Shown: one piece after another, positions 35,919 through 44,236 of the stretch
Layout of the letters: every line of letters starts with the position of its first letter
Position numbering within the stretch: position 1 is the stretch's first letter
Assembly (NCBI RefSeq): GCF_004348995.1
Contig: NZ_SMKQ01000014.1
Location: forward strand, 19,957 to 83,956
Reading direction: 5' to 3'
DNA: 64,000 nucleotides
From: Nonomuraea terrae
GTDB taxonomy: Bacteria; Actinomycetota; Actinomycetes; Streptosporangiales; Streptosporangiaceae
Translations under genes and position numbers: made by a program
Notes under the pieces: generated by a model
The model's input: the letters and a program-made list of their open reading frames with translations, nothing else
What the model was told of the DNA's origin: nothing
Database searches by the model: none

Positions 35919-37040
35919 TCAGCCCATGAGCGTCGCCGGGTCGCGTTCGGGCGGGCCCGCCGGCCACCATTCATCGCCGCGCCGGGCGAACGGGTACCAG
36001 CGGCCGTCGCGGCCGTAACGCATCTGCCGGTCGCCGAGGGTCCAGCGGTTGCGCCAGGCACGGATCGCGGGCGGGCCGGCGCCTTCCCATCCGGCCTCCA
36101 GCCGCGCCTGCGCCCTCGCCAGGTCGCGCGAGGGCGGGGTCCAGGAGGTCTCGAGCGTGTCGAGGCCGTCTGCGCCGCCGTACCGCCAGATCTCGACGGC
36201 GGCGGCGCCGACTCCGGCGTCCAGGCCGTGGTCGGCGGCCAGGCGGACGTGGTCCTGGTGCGGCGTCAGGTCGGGCAGCCGCCCGCGCAGGAGCAGCTCG
36301 CGCGCCCGGGCGGCAGCCGAGGCGGCCAGCGCCGCCAGCGCGGCCACGTCCACGCCGGCGCCCGGCTCCAGGGCGGGCGCGGTGAAGACCACCTCGAACG
36401 GCGGCGGCTGCGGCAGCGGCGGCACGCCCGCCGCGAACGCCTCGGCGGCCGGCACCCCGCGCGGCGCCCCGGCCGCTCCAGCGCGCGGGGTGTCGCGCCG
36501 CTGCAGCGCCTCGATCAGCTCGCGCTCGCCGCGCCCGCGCATCAGCAGCAGCACGAACGGGTCGGCGTCCAGCAGCCAGGACACCTGATAGCACAGCGCG
36601 GCGGCGTGCACGCACGGGTGGCCCCAGTCGGGGCAGGAGCATTCGGGCGTCAGGTCGCCCACGGACGGCAGCAGCGGCACGGCGGCGTCGTCCGCGTCGG
36701 CGACCAGCTCGTGCGGCATGTCGCGGTCGAGCAGTGCGGCGATGTGGCCGGCCTTGGCGGCGACCTGGTCGAGGAAGCGTTCCCATTCCGCGTCGCCGAG
36801 CTGTTCGACGGCGACGACGGTGTCGTACTCGTCCTCGGCGACGGCGGCGATGCGGCCGGGGCTGACGGTGATGGGGCCGAGCCGCCCGGTCTTGGCGTAC
36901 GCGCGTCCGCGGCGCAGCAGGGTCTGGTCGAGCGAGGTGTCCTCCATGGCCTTGATCCAGGCGCGTCCCCACCAGGTGGTGGCGAAGCGGGCGCCGGCGC
37001 GTTGCGGGGGGAAGGCGGCGAAGCCGCGGGGATCCGTCAT
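35919..37040 (-). CDS. SWIM zinc-finger protein
   Basis: A 373-residue protein starting MTDPRGFAAFPPQRAGARFA then TTWWGRAWIKAMEDTSLD, typical of SWIM-domain partners of actinobacterial SNF2 helicases. The zinc finger is CSCPDWGHPCVHAAALCY (CxCx6CxH). It likely binds nucleic acid or the helicase. The ATG at 37040 overlaps the helicase stop by four bases, so they are translationally coupled. A much longer frame continues upstream but is a shadow of the helicase. Confidence 0.9.
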   Translation of the reverse strand: MTDPRGFAAFPPQRAGARFATTWWGRAWIKAMEDTSLDQTLLRRGRAYAKTGRLGPITVSPGRIAAVAEDEYDTVVAVEQLGDAEWERFLDQVAAKAGHIAALLDRDMPHELVADADDAAVPLLPSVGDLTPECSCPDWGHPCVHAAALCYQVSWLLDADPFVLLLMRGRGERELIEALQRRDTPRAGAAGAPRGVPAAEAFAAGVPPLPQPPPFEVVFTAPALEPGAGVDVAALAALAASAAARARELLLRGRLPDLTPHQDHVRLAADHGLDAGVGAAAVEIWRYGGADGLDTLETSWTPPSRDLARAQARLEAGWEGAGPPAIRAWRNRWTLGDRQMRYGRDGRWYPFARRGDEWWPAGPPERDPATLMG

Positions 37041-39754
37041 CGGAGCTCCACGAGGGCGGCGAGTTCGGCGTCGGTCAGTTCGGTGAGCGCGGCCTCGCCG
37101 GAGGCGAGCACGGCGTCGGCGAGCGAGCGTTTGGCGGCGAGCATCTGGGCGATGCGGTCTTCGATCGTGCCTTCGGCGATCAGGCGGTGCACCTGGACGG
37201 GGCGGCTCTGGCCGATGCGGTGGGCACGGTCGGTGGCCTGGTCCTCGACGGCAGGGTTCCACCAGCGGTCGAAGTGGATGACGTGGTCGGCGCGGGTGAG
37301 GTTGAGCCCGGTGCCGGCGGCCTTGAGCGACAGCAGGAACACCGGGACGTGGCCGTCCTGGAAGTGCTGGACCAGCTCCTCGCGGCGGGCGACCGGGGTG
37401 CCGCCGTGCAGGAGCTGGGTGGCCACGCCGCGGCCGGTCAGGTGGCGTTCGATGAGGCGGGCCATGGCGACGTACTGGGTGAAGACCAGGACGGCGCCGT
37501 CCTCGGCGACGATCGTGTCGACGAGCTCGTCGAGCAGTTCCAGCTTGCCGGAGCGGCCGGCCAGGCGCGGCCCGCTCTCGTGCAGGTACTGGGCGGGGTG
37601 GTTGCAGATCTGTTTGAGCGCGGTGAGCAGCTTGACGATGAGGCCGCGCCTGGCCATGCCGGAGGCGGCGGCGATCTGGGTCATGCTCTCGCGGACGACG
37701 GCCTCGTACAGGCCGGCCTGTTCGGCGGTGAGCGCGACGGGGCGGTCGGTCTCGGTCTTGGCGGGCAGCTCGGGGGCGATGCCGGGGTCGCTCTTGCGGC
37801 GGCGCAGCAGGAACGGCCCGACCAGGCGGGCCAGCCGTTCGGCGGTCTCGGTGTCGCCGCCTTCGATGTGGCTGGCCCACCGTGCCCGGAACCTGGTCAG
37901 CGGGCCGAGCAGTCCCGGGGTGGTCCAGTCGAGGATGGCCCACAGCTCCGACAGGTTGTTCTCCACGGGGGTGCCGGTCAGGGCGACGCGGGCGGCGGCG
38001 GGAATCTCGCGCAGGGCCTTGGCGGTGCCGGAGGCGGGGTTCTTGACGTGCTGCGCCTCGTCGGCCACCAGCAGTCCCCAGGGGTGGTCGGCCAGGCGGG
38101 GGGCGTCCAGGCGCATGGTGGCGTACGTGGTGAGCACGAAGCCCTCCTCGGCCAGGGTGCGGCCGGCACCGTGGTAGCGGCGTACGGGGACGCCGGGGGC
38201 GAAGCGGGTGATCTCGCGTTCCCAGTTGCCCAGCAGCGAGGCCGGGCACACCACCAGCGTCGGCCCGGCGCCGGAGCGGTGCAGGTGGAGGGCGATGAGC
38301 GTGATCGTCTTGCCCAGGCCCATGTCGTCGGCCAGGCAGGCGCCGAGCCCGAGCGAGGTCATCCTGGCCAGCCAGCGCAGCCCGGCCAGCTGGTAGTCGC
38401 GCAGGGTCGCGGCCAGGCCCGCGGGCACGGCGACGTCGGCGGGCGGCTCGGCCAGGTGGCGGCGCAGGTCGTCCAGCCACGCGGAGGGCTCGACGGTGAC
38501 CTGCTCGCCGTCGACCTCGGCGGTGCCGGTCAGGGCGGCGGCGAGCGCCTCGACGCCGGTCAGCGGCTTGAGCTCGCGTTCGCGGGCCTTGCGGGCCAGG
38601 GCGGGGTCGATGAGGACCCACTGGTTGCGCAGGCGGACGACGGGCCGGTGGGCCTCGGCGAGCCGGTCCATCTCGGCGGCGGTCAGCGGCTCGCCGCCGA
38701 GGGCGAGCCGCCAGTCGAAGCTGGTCAGGTGCCGGCCGCCGAGGAACGACGGCAGGTCGGAGGGGGCGGGGTCGCGTTCGCCGACGACGGCGCGGGCGCT
38801 GAGCCCCCGTACGAGGGAGCGGGGCCAGTGGACGTCGACGCCGGCGGCGGCCAGCCGGTCGGCCGCGCCCGAGAGCAGCTCGCCGAGGTCGTCGTCGCTG
38901 AGCGTCAGCTCGTCGGGCACGGCGGCGTCCAGCAGCCGTGCCAGCCGGGGCCAGACGCGGGCGGCGCGGCGGACGGCGAGGGTGGCCTCGATGCGGGCAC
39001 GCGGCCCGAACCCGGCGGCGCGGCCGTGCCACAGGTCGGCGGCGTCGACGACGAGCGCGGGGTCGGCGAGGCTGTGCAGCTGGGCGACGGCGCGGAACTC
39101 GGCGGCGGCCGGGTCGTCGGCCTCGATCCGCAGCGACAGCCGTACGCCGGAGTCGAGCGCCGCGGAGTTCTCCTCGGCCCAGCGGCGCAGGCGGGGCACC
39201 TTGACGGGCTCGGCGGCGGCGTACGCGCGGGCGCCGGTGGCCAGGACGGCTCCTGGCGAGCGCGGCATGGTGTCGGCCACGGCGTCGAGGAAGGCCCGTA
39301 CGAGCTGCTCGGCGTCCGGCAGCCACGGCTCGCCGCCTGCCTCCTGGCGCGGGACGGCGCGGGCCTCGGCGGGCATGGCGGCGGCCAGCTCGCGCACCCG
39401 GCGCAGGTCGCCGGCGTCGAGCGGGCCGGCCCGCCAGCAGTCGTGGTCGGTGGCCGACACGCCCGGCAGGATCCGGCCGCGGGTGACGAGTTGCAGCGCC
39501 ACGACCGCCACCGCGCCCCAGAAGCGGGCCGCCGGGTGGGCGCGCGCGTCGGCGCGGGCCCGCGCCAGCGCCGCCACGGCCTCGCCGACCGGAACGTGCG
39601 TGGCCGCCGCCTCGCGGGTGCGCACAGGCCCGTCGCCGAACCGTTCCACGATTGTGACGAGAGATTCGCCACCAGGGTCAAGGAAGATCATCCGCCCGCA
39701 TCTGGGCGGGTCGCCGGGCTCGAAGACGGCAGCGTGCCGCACCAGATCCGTCAC
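37037..39754 (-). CDS. SNF2-family DEAD/DEAH helicase
   Basis: A 905-residue Swi2/Snf2 ATPase (HepA-like) with an N-terminal SNF2-associated region of ~400 residues. Motif I is DDMGLGKTI, motif II DEAQHVKN, motif III GTPVENNLSELW and motif VI FDRWWNPAVEDQATDRAHRI. It remodels nucleoprotein complexes using ATP. The GTG at 39752-39754 (VTDLVRHAAVFEPGD) fits the family N-terminus; an in-frame ATG farther upstream (39829) is less likely. A perfect 17-bp palindrome lies just 10 bases upstream of it. Confidence 0.9.
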   Translation of the reverse strand: MTDLVRHAAVFEPGDPPRCGRMIFLDPGGESLVTIVERFGDGPVRTREAAATHVPVGEAVAALARARADARAHPAARFWGAVAVVALQLVTRGRILPGVSATDHDCWRAGPLDAGDLRRVRELAAAMPAEARAVPRQEAGGEPWLPDAEQLVRAFLDAVADTMPRSPGAVLATGARAYAAAEPVKVPRLRRWAEENSAALDSGVRLSLRIEADDPAAAEFRAVAQLHSLADPALVVDAADLWHGRAAGFGPRARIEATLAVRRAARVWPRLARLLDAAVPDELTLSDDDLGELLSGAADRLAAAGVDVHWPRSLVRGLSARAVVGERDPAPSDLPSFLGGRHLTSFDWRLALGGEPLTAAEMDRLAEAHRPVVRLRNQWVLIDPALARKARERELKPLTGVEALAAALTGTAEVDGEQVTVEPSAWLDDLRRHLAEPPADVAVPAGLAATLRDYQLAGLRWLARMTSLGLGACLADDMGLGKTITLIALHLHRSGAGPTLVVCPASLLGNWEREITRFAPGVPVRRYHGAGRTLAEEGFVLTTYATMRLDAPRLADHPWGLLVADEAQHVKNPASGTAKALREIPAAARVALTGTPVENNLSELWAILDWTTPGLLGPLTRFRARWASHIEGGDTETAERLARLVGPFLLRRRKSDPGIAPELPAKTETDRPVALTAEQAGLYEAVVRESMTQIAAASGMARRGLIVKLLTALKQICNHPAQYLHESGPRLAGRSGKLELLDELVDTIVAEDGAVLVFTQYVAMARLIERHLTGRGVATQLLHGGTPVARREELVQHFQDGHVPVFLLSLKAAGTGLNLTRADHVIHFDRWWNPAVEDQATDRAHRIGQSRPVQVHRLIAEGTIEDRIAQMLAAKRSLADAVLASGEAALTELTDAELAALVELR

Positions 39755-39764
39755 AACAGTCACA

Positions 39765-39781
39765 ACCGTACAGTGTACGGT
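39765..39781. promoter_or_regulatory. Perfect 17-bp palindrome (TetR-type operator)
   Basis: ACCGTACAGTGTACGGT has exact 8-bp arms around a central G. It sits between the divergent SNF2 helicase (10 bp away) and DedA (82 bp away) genes. Its form matches many TetR-family operators, but no TetR gene is adjacent. It may also be a site for a distant stress regulator. Confidence 0.55.
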
Positions 39782-39863
39782 ACAAGAGGCTGAGGTTTGC
39801 CACAGTGCGACGAGGGAAGCCAACCTCATTCCGGGCTCATCCGATCTTCCCTACCCTTTACCC

Positions 39864-40481
39864 ATGACTGACTGGCTGGTTGGACTGATGGAGAGCCTCG
39901 GGGCACCCGGGGCGGGTCTCGCGATCGCGCTGGAGAACCTCTTCCCGCCCCTGCCGAGCGAGGTGATCCTGCCGCTGGCCGGTTTCACCGCGAGCCGAGG
40001 ACAGATGGACCTCGTTGCGGTGCTGGTGTTCACGACCCTCGGCTCCGTGATCGGGGCGCTGGCCCTGTACGGCGTGGGAGCCCTGCTCGGGCGCGACCGC
40101 ACGCTGGCCATCGCGGCCAAGCTGCCCCTCGTCAAGGTCGCCGACATCGAGAAGACCGAGGCGTGGTTCCAGCGCCACGGCCGCAAGACCGTCTTCTTCG
40201 GCCGGATGATCCCGATCTTCCGCAGCCTCATCTCCATCCCGGCGGGCGTCGAACGGATGCCCATCACGATCTTCACCCTGCTCACCACGGCCGGAAGCCT
40301 CATCTGGAACACCCTCTTCGTCATGGCCGGCTACTGGCTCGGCGAGGAATGGGAGGTCGTGGAGACGTACGTCGGCATCGGCACCAACGTCGTGATCGGC
40401 ATCGTCGCGCTCGTGATCGTGGTCTTCGTCGTGGTACGCCTCAGCGAGCGGCGCAAGGGCAGGCATGCGAGTCGCCGCTGA
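39864..40481 (+). CDS. DedA-family membrane protein
   Basis: A 205-residue integral membrane protein. It has the re-entrant loop ENLFPPLPSEVILPLAGFTA and the DedA signature GRMIPIFRSLISIPAGVERM, with the key Arg pair. DedA proteins are lipid flippases, notably for undecaprenyl-phosphate or phospholipids. The C-terminal end is basic and cytoplasmic. It overlaps the histidine kinase gene by 17 bases, suggesting coexpression with the two-component system. Confidence 0.9.
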   Translation: MTDWLVGLMESLGAPGAGLAIALENLFPPLPSEVILPLAGFTASRGQMDLVAVLVFTTLGSVIGALALYGVGALLGRDRTLAIAAKLPLVKVADIEKTEAWFQRHGRKTVFFGRMIPIFRSLISIPAGVERMPITIFTLLTTAGSLIWNTLFVMAGYWLGEEWEVVETYVGIGTNVVIGIVALVIVVFVVVRLSERRKGRHASRR

Positions 40482-41571
40482 CGGGCTGCGCCTGCTGGGC
40501 ACGGTCACGCTCGGCGCGCTCACCGCACTGCTGGACCTGGCGTTCCTGGTGCTGACGCTGCCGTTCCTGGGCAACCCGAACGTGGGGGTGTCGGCCCGGC
40601 GGCTGGCCCGCCTGGAGGCCCGCCGCCTGCGCCTCGACCTGCGAGCGCTGGAGGCGCTGCGGCCCGGCCCGCACGACGGCCGCGCGACCGGCTACCTCGC
40701 CGCCCGGGTCCCGGTCGGCGTCCTGGGCGGCCTGGTGATCGCGCTGCTGGTGGCCGGAGCGGTGGCCGTCGTGCGACTGGTGGCGGCGTGGAGCAGGGGC
40801 GAGCCGTTCGACGGGATGCGCCCTTCGGCGCCGCTGGTCGCCTACTTCCTCGTGGGCGGTGTCGTGCTGCTGTTCCTGGACCTGTCGGGCGTGGTCGGCG
40901 TGCACGCCGTGGAACGCCGGCTGGCGCTGCGCCTGCTGGCCCCCGACCCCACCGAGGCGCTCGAACGCCGCATCGCCGAGCTGGCCGAGAGCCGCGCCGG
41001 CATCGTCACGGCGGTCGACTCCGAGCGGCGCCGGATCGAGCGCGACCTGCACGACGGGCTGCAGCAGCGGCTGGTGGCGCTGTCGATGCTGGTCGGCCGG
41101 GCCCGCCGGGGCCGTCCCGAGCTGCTGGAGCAGGCCCACCACGAGGCGCAGCAGGCGCTGGCCGAGCTGCGCGAGGTGGCCTGGCGGGTTTACCCGAGCG
41201 GGCTGGACACGCTCGGCCTGGGCGAGGCGCTGGCGGGCGTGGCGGAACGCTCCAGCGTGCCCGTCACGGTCGAGTGCCGGCTGACGCGGCGCCCGCCGAT
41301 GGCCGTGGAGACGGCGGCGTACTTCGTGGTGTGCGAGGCGGTGACGAACGCCGCCAAGCACGCCGGCGCCTCCCGCATCACGGTCGAGGTGGCCGAGCGG
41401 GACACCGCGGTGGTCGTCCACGTGCGCGACGACGGCCGCGGCGGCGCCAGCCCGGCCGGCGGGGGACTTTCGGGGCTGGCCCGCCGGGTGGCGGCGCTGG
41501 ACGGCGGCTTCGAGGTGCACAGCCCGCAGGGCGGTCCGACGGCGATCACGGCGGTGCTGCCATGCGGGTGA
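40465..41571 (+). CDS. Two-component sensor histidine kinase (HisKA_3)
   Basis: A 368-residue kinase. The N-terminal half has a DUF/sensor region with 3-4 membrane helices (~10-35, 83-108, 122-145). The phosphoacceptor is H196 in ERRRIERDLHDGLQQRLVAL, and the HATPase domain contains NAAKHAGASRITVEV with DDGRGG. The kinase is NarL/DesK-like. The next gene encodes its response regulator, overlapping by 10 bases. The stimulus is probably envelope-related given the DedA neighbour. Confidence 0.9.
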   Translation: MRVAADGLRLLGTVTLGALTALLDLAFLVLTLPFLGNPNVGVSARRLARLEARRLRLDLRALEALRPGPHDGRATGYLAARVPVGVLGGLVIALLVAGAVAVVRLVAAWSRGEPFDGMRPSAPLVAYFLVGGVVLLFLDLSGVVGVHAVERRLALRLLAPDPTEALERRIAELAESRAGIVTAVDSERRRIERDLHDGLQQRLVALSMLVGRARRGRPELLEQAHHEAQQALAELREVAWRVYPSGLDTLGLGEALAGVAERSSVPVTVECRLTRRPPMAVETAAYFVVCEAVTNAAKHAGASRITVEVAERDTAVVVHVRDDGRGGASPAGGGLSGLARRVAALDGGFEVHSPQGGPTAITAVLPCG

Positions 41572-42206
41572 TCCTGGCCGAGGACTCCACGCTGCTGCGT
41601 GAGGGCCTGGTGCGCCTGCTGGCGGAGGAGGGCCACGAGGTGCCGGCCGCCGTCGGCAACGGGGAGGCGCTGGTGGAGGCGGTCGCCGCGCACCTCCCGG
41701 ACGCCGTCGTCGTGGACGTCCGCATGCCGCCCACCCACACCGACGAGGGGTTGCGGGCGGCGCTGGAGATCCGCCGCCGCTGGCCGCACGTCAAGGTGCT
41801 GGTGCTGTCGCAGTACGTCGAGAAGCGGTACGCCGCCGAGCTGATGAGCTCCGACGTCGAAGGCGTGGGCTACCTGCTGAAGGACCGCGTGGCGCAGGTG
41901 GGCGACTTCCTGGACGCGCTGGAGCGGGTGGGCGCCGGCGGGGCCGCGTTCGACCCGGAGGTGGTGCGGCAGCTGCTGGCGCGCACCACGCAGGTGGATC
42001 CGCTGGCCCGGCTGACGGTGCGCGAGCGGGAGGTGCTGGAACGGATGGCGCAGGGCCTGACCAACGCCTCGATCGCCCAGGAGCTGCACGTGTCACAGAG
42101 CGCGGTGGAAAAGCACGTCAACTCGCTGTTCGACAAGCTCGGCCTGGCCCACGCCAGCGGCTACAGCCGCCGCGTCCTGGCCGTCCTGCGCTTCCTGGAG
42201 TCCTGA
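41562..42206 (+). CDS. NarL/LuxR-type response regulator
   Basis: A 214-residue regulator. The receiver has the acidic pocket LAEDS and phospho-acceptor D52 in VVVDVRMPPTH; the LuxR HTH is LTVREREVLERMAQGLTNAS followed by IAQELHVSQSAVEKHVNSLF. It is the cognate partner of the overlapping kinase gene. Binding targets were not found in the window. Confidence 0.9.
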   Translation: MRVILAEDSTLLREGLVRLLAEEGHEVPAAVGNGEALVEAVAAHLPDAVVVDVRMPPTHTDEGLRAALEIRRRWPHVKVLVLSQYVEKRYAAELMSSDVEGVGYLLKDRVAQVGDFLDALERVGAGGAAFDPEVVRQLLARTTQVDPLARLTVREREVLERMAQGLTNASIAQELHVSQSAVEKHVNSLFDKLGLAHASGYSRRVLAVLRFLES

Positions 42207-42225
42207 CCCCTCCCAGGGGGCTCCT

Positions 42226-42882
42226 CGCAGGACCCGCAGGGTCTCTCGCCCGGTCCTCGACGCGCTCGCCGACGCGCTCCGGCTCGCCCCGGACGAGCGG
42301 GACTACCTGTTCGCCGTGGCCGACGTCACGCCCGCCGCTCCCGTACGGCAGGCCGGCCGGTCCGAGGTGGCCCCGCGGCTGCGGCAGCTGCTGGACACGA
42401 TGCCGGACATCCCGGCGATGGTCCTCCACCGCCGCATGGACGTGCTGGCCTGGAACCGAGGCGCCGCCGCCCTGCTGACCGACTTCGGCGCCCTGCCTCC
42501 GGCGCAGCGCAACCTGATCCGGCTGACCTTCCTCGACGACGCCTTCCGGTCCCTGTACGCGGACTGGCCGCGCGCCGCGCGTGAATGCGTCGCGGTGCTG
42601 CGCATGGAGGCCGGCCGTACCCCCCACGACCCCGCTCTCAGCGCGCTGGTCGGGGAGCTCAGCGTTCGTGACCCGGACTTCCGTACGTGGTGGGCCGCCC
42701 ACCAGGTACGGGGCCCGAGGCAGCTCACCAAGACCTACCGTCACCCCCGTCGTCGGCGCCCTCACCCTCGACGTGCAGCAGTTCTCCGTGGACACCCACC
42801 CCGATCAGCTGCTGATCGCCTACACCGCGGAGCCCGGTTCGCTCTCCCACGAGGCGCTGCGCTTCCTGCTGCAGTGGTCCGC
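42226..42882 (+). pseudogene. XRE-MmyB regulator, HTH lost and frameshifted
   Basis: The C-terminal MmyB-like ligand domain is recognisable: PVLDALADALRLAPDERDYL and VLAWNRGAAALLTDFG, then in another frame VVGALTLDVQQFSVDTHPDQ. Frames switch at the C5 run 42744-42748; four Cs would restore TYRHPVVGALTLDV. The N-terminal HTH is absent because the sequence begins only 20 bases after the response regulator stop. It is a truncated relic. Confidence 0.75.
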
Positions 42883-43046
42883 GACACACACTGTCGATCA
42901 GCGGTGCGCGGGCATTGACGGACGGTCGTTCGATGTCACCGCGCTCGGCCTGCTCACCGGCCGGGCCCTGCCGGGCCTGCACACCGTCCCGGACGGTCCG
43001 GCCTGGGTGCTCGCCCGGCTGGCTGGCCTGACTGCCGGACGGGAGG

Positions 43047-43210
43047 CTGAACACCGTTTTCGCCGACGCGACCAGCGGCGTCACCACGTATGCGGCCGGC
43101 CGCGCCCTCGACATCCCGAGCCCGGACGCGGACGGCAACGTGACCTTGGACTTCAACCGGGCGGTCAACCTGCCGTGCGCGTTCTCCGAGCACTTCCCGA
43201 TCCCGACGAT
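43047..43210 (+). pseudogene. DUF1684 C-terminal remnant
   Basis: One frame reads FADATSGVTTYAAGRALDIP and then VTLDFNRAVNLPCAFSEHFP, matching the TYGAGRFL...LDFNRAYNPPCAFS core of DUF1684 proteins. Upstream and downstream parts are missing. The preceding segment from about 42900 is also partly protein-like but unidentified. It is a gene-graveyard segment. Confidence 0.65.
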
Positions 43211-43279
43211 CTTTCCTGTCTTGACAAAATTATTTGTCCGTACGAGGATGAGGGCGTTCCCACCCGACAGGAGAAAGCC

Positions 43280-43825
43280 ATGCGGAAGATCACCGCCGGA
43301 TTGTTCATCTCGCTCGACGGCGTCGTCGAGGCCCCGGAGACCTGGCACTTCCCGTACTACAACGACGAGATGGGCGAGGCCGTCGCCGCCCAGATGCGGG
43401 CCGCCGGGGCCACGCTGCTCGGCCGGCGCACGTACGAGATCTTCGCCGCGCACTGGCCGCAGCAGGACCCGGACAAGGACCCGATGGCCGCCACCCTGAA
43501 CGCCAGCCCCAAATACGTCGTCTCCACCACCCTCACCGACCCGAAGTGGGAGAACACCACGGTCATCGGCGGCGACGTGCGCGGGGCCCTGACCAAGCTC
43601 AAGCAGGAGCCCGGCGAGGACTTCGGCATGTCCGGCAGCCCTACCCTGGTGTCCTGGCTGCTGCGCGAGGGCCTGCTCGACGAGCTGCACCTGCTGGTGC
43701 ACCCCATCGTCGTCGGCGCCGGCAAGCGCCTGTTCGAGGACGGGATCGGGCAGGTCCCGCTCACGCTCACCGAGTCCGAGACGTTCAGCACCGGCGTGCT
43801 GAACCTGACCTACACGAAGGCCTGA
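43280..43825 (+). CDS. Dihydrofolate reductase-family protein (RibD C-terminal-like)
   Basis: A 181-residue reductase-fold protein beginning MRKITAGLFISLDGVVEAPE, with LLGRRTYEIFAAHWPQ and SPTLVSWLLREGLLDELHL (NADPH-binding loop) and HPIVVGAGKRLFEDG. The ATG at 43280 has AGGAGAAAG ahead. Substrate unknown. The gene ends one base before the DUF3052 gene, forming a short operon. It is the second such reductase in the window. Confidence 0.85.
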   Translation: MRKITAGLFISLDGVVEAPETWHFPYYNDEMGEAVAAQMRAAGATLLGRRTYEIFAAHWPQQDPDKDPMAATLNASPKYVVSTTLTDPKWENTTVIGGDVRGALTKLKQEPGEDFGMSGSPTLVSWLLREGLLDELHLLVHPIVVGAGKRLFEDGIGQVPLTLTESETFSTGVLNLTYTKA

Positions 43826-43826
43826 C

Positions 43827-44225
43827 ATGCCCGCCAAGACCGTTGCCGACAAGCTCCTGGTCAAGCCGGGGCGGACGGTGTGGATCTCCGACGCCGCGCA
43901 CCGCCCGCTCGTCGATCCGCTGCCGCAGGGCGCCCGCCACACCGGCGCCCTGGAGGAGGCCGCCGTCGCGGTGTTCTTCGCGGCCGACGCCGCCGCGGCC
44001 CGGCGGCTGCTGGACGAGCACCGCGACCGGCTCACCGATCCCGCCGTCGTCTGGGTCGCCTACCCCAAGGGCAACGCCTCCGACATCAACCGCGACACGC
44101 TCTGGCCGATCGTGGGGGAGTACGGGCTGCGCCCCAACGGCCAGGTCGCGGTGGACGAGGTCTGGTCGGCGCTGCGCTTCCGCCCGCACAAGGAGGGCGA
44201 GCCGCCGTTCACGGGCGGCCGGTGA
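43827..44225 (+). CDS. DUF3052-like protein
   Basis: A 132-residue cytoplasmic protein with VADKLLVKPGRTVWISDAAH, VVWVAYPKGNASDINRDTLW and GQVAVDEVWSALRFRPHK, typical of the DUF3052/YCII-neighbour family of unknown function in actinomycetes. It is translated with the upstream reductase (1-base gap). No catalytic motif. Confidence 0.75.
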   Translation: MPAKTVADKLLVKPGRTVWISDAAHRPLVDPLPQGARHTGALEEAAVAVFFAADAAAARRLLDEHRDRLTDPAVVWVAYPKGNASDINRDTLWPIVGEYGLRPNGQVAVDEVWSALRFRPHKEGEPPFTGGR

Positions 44226-44236
44226 CAACACTGCCG

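Noticed and set aside
37041..39326. Upstream extension of the SWIM gene to a 1135-codon frame
   Set aside because: The extension overlaps the SNF2 gene in another frame and is Arg/Pro-rich; the true start MTDPRGF at 37040 matches the family.
35859..39793. Forward open frames of 772 and 868 codons
   Set aside because: Antisense to the SWIM and SNF2 genes with no recognisable domain and low-complexity composition.
42207..42222. Terminator hairpin after the response regulator
   Set aside because: CCCC/GGGG around TCCCA gives only a four-base stem and sits at the edge of a gene relic; not convincing.
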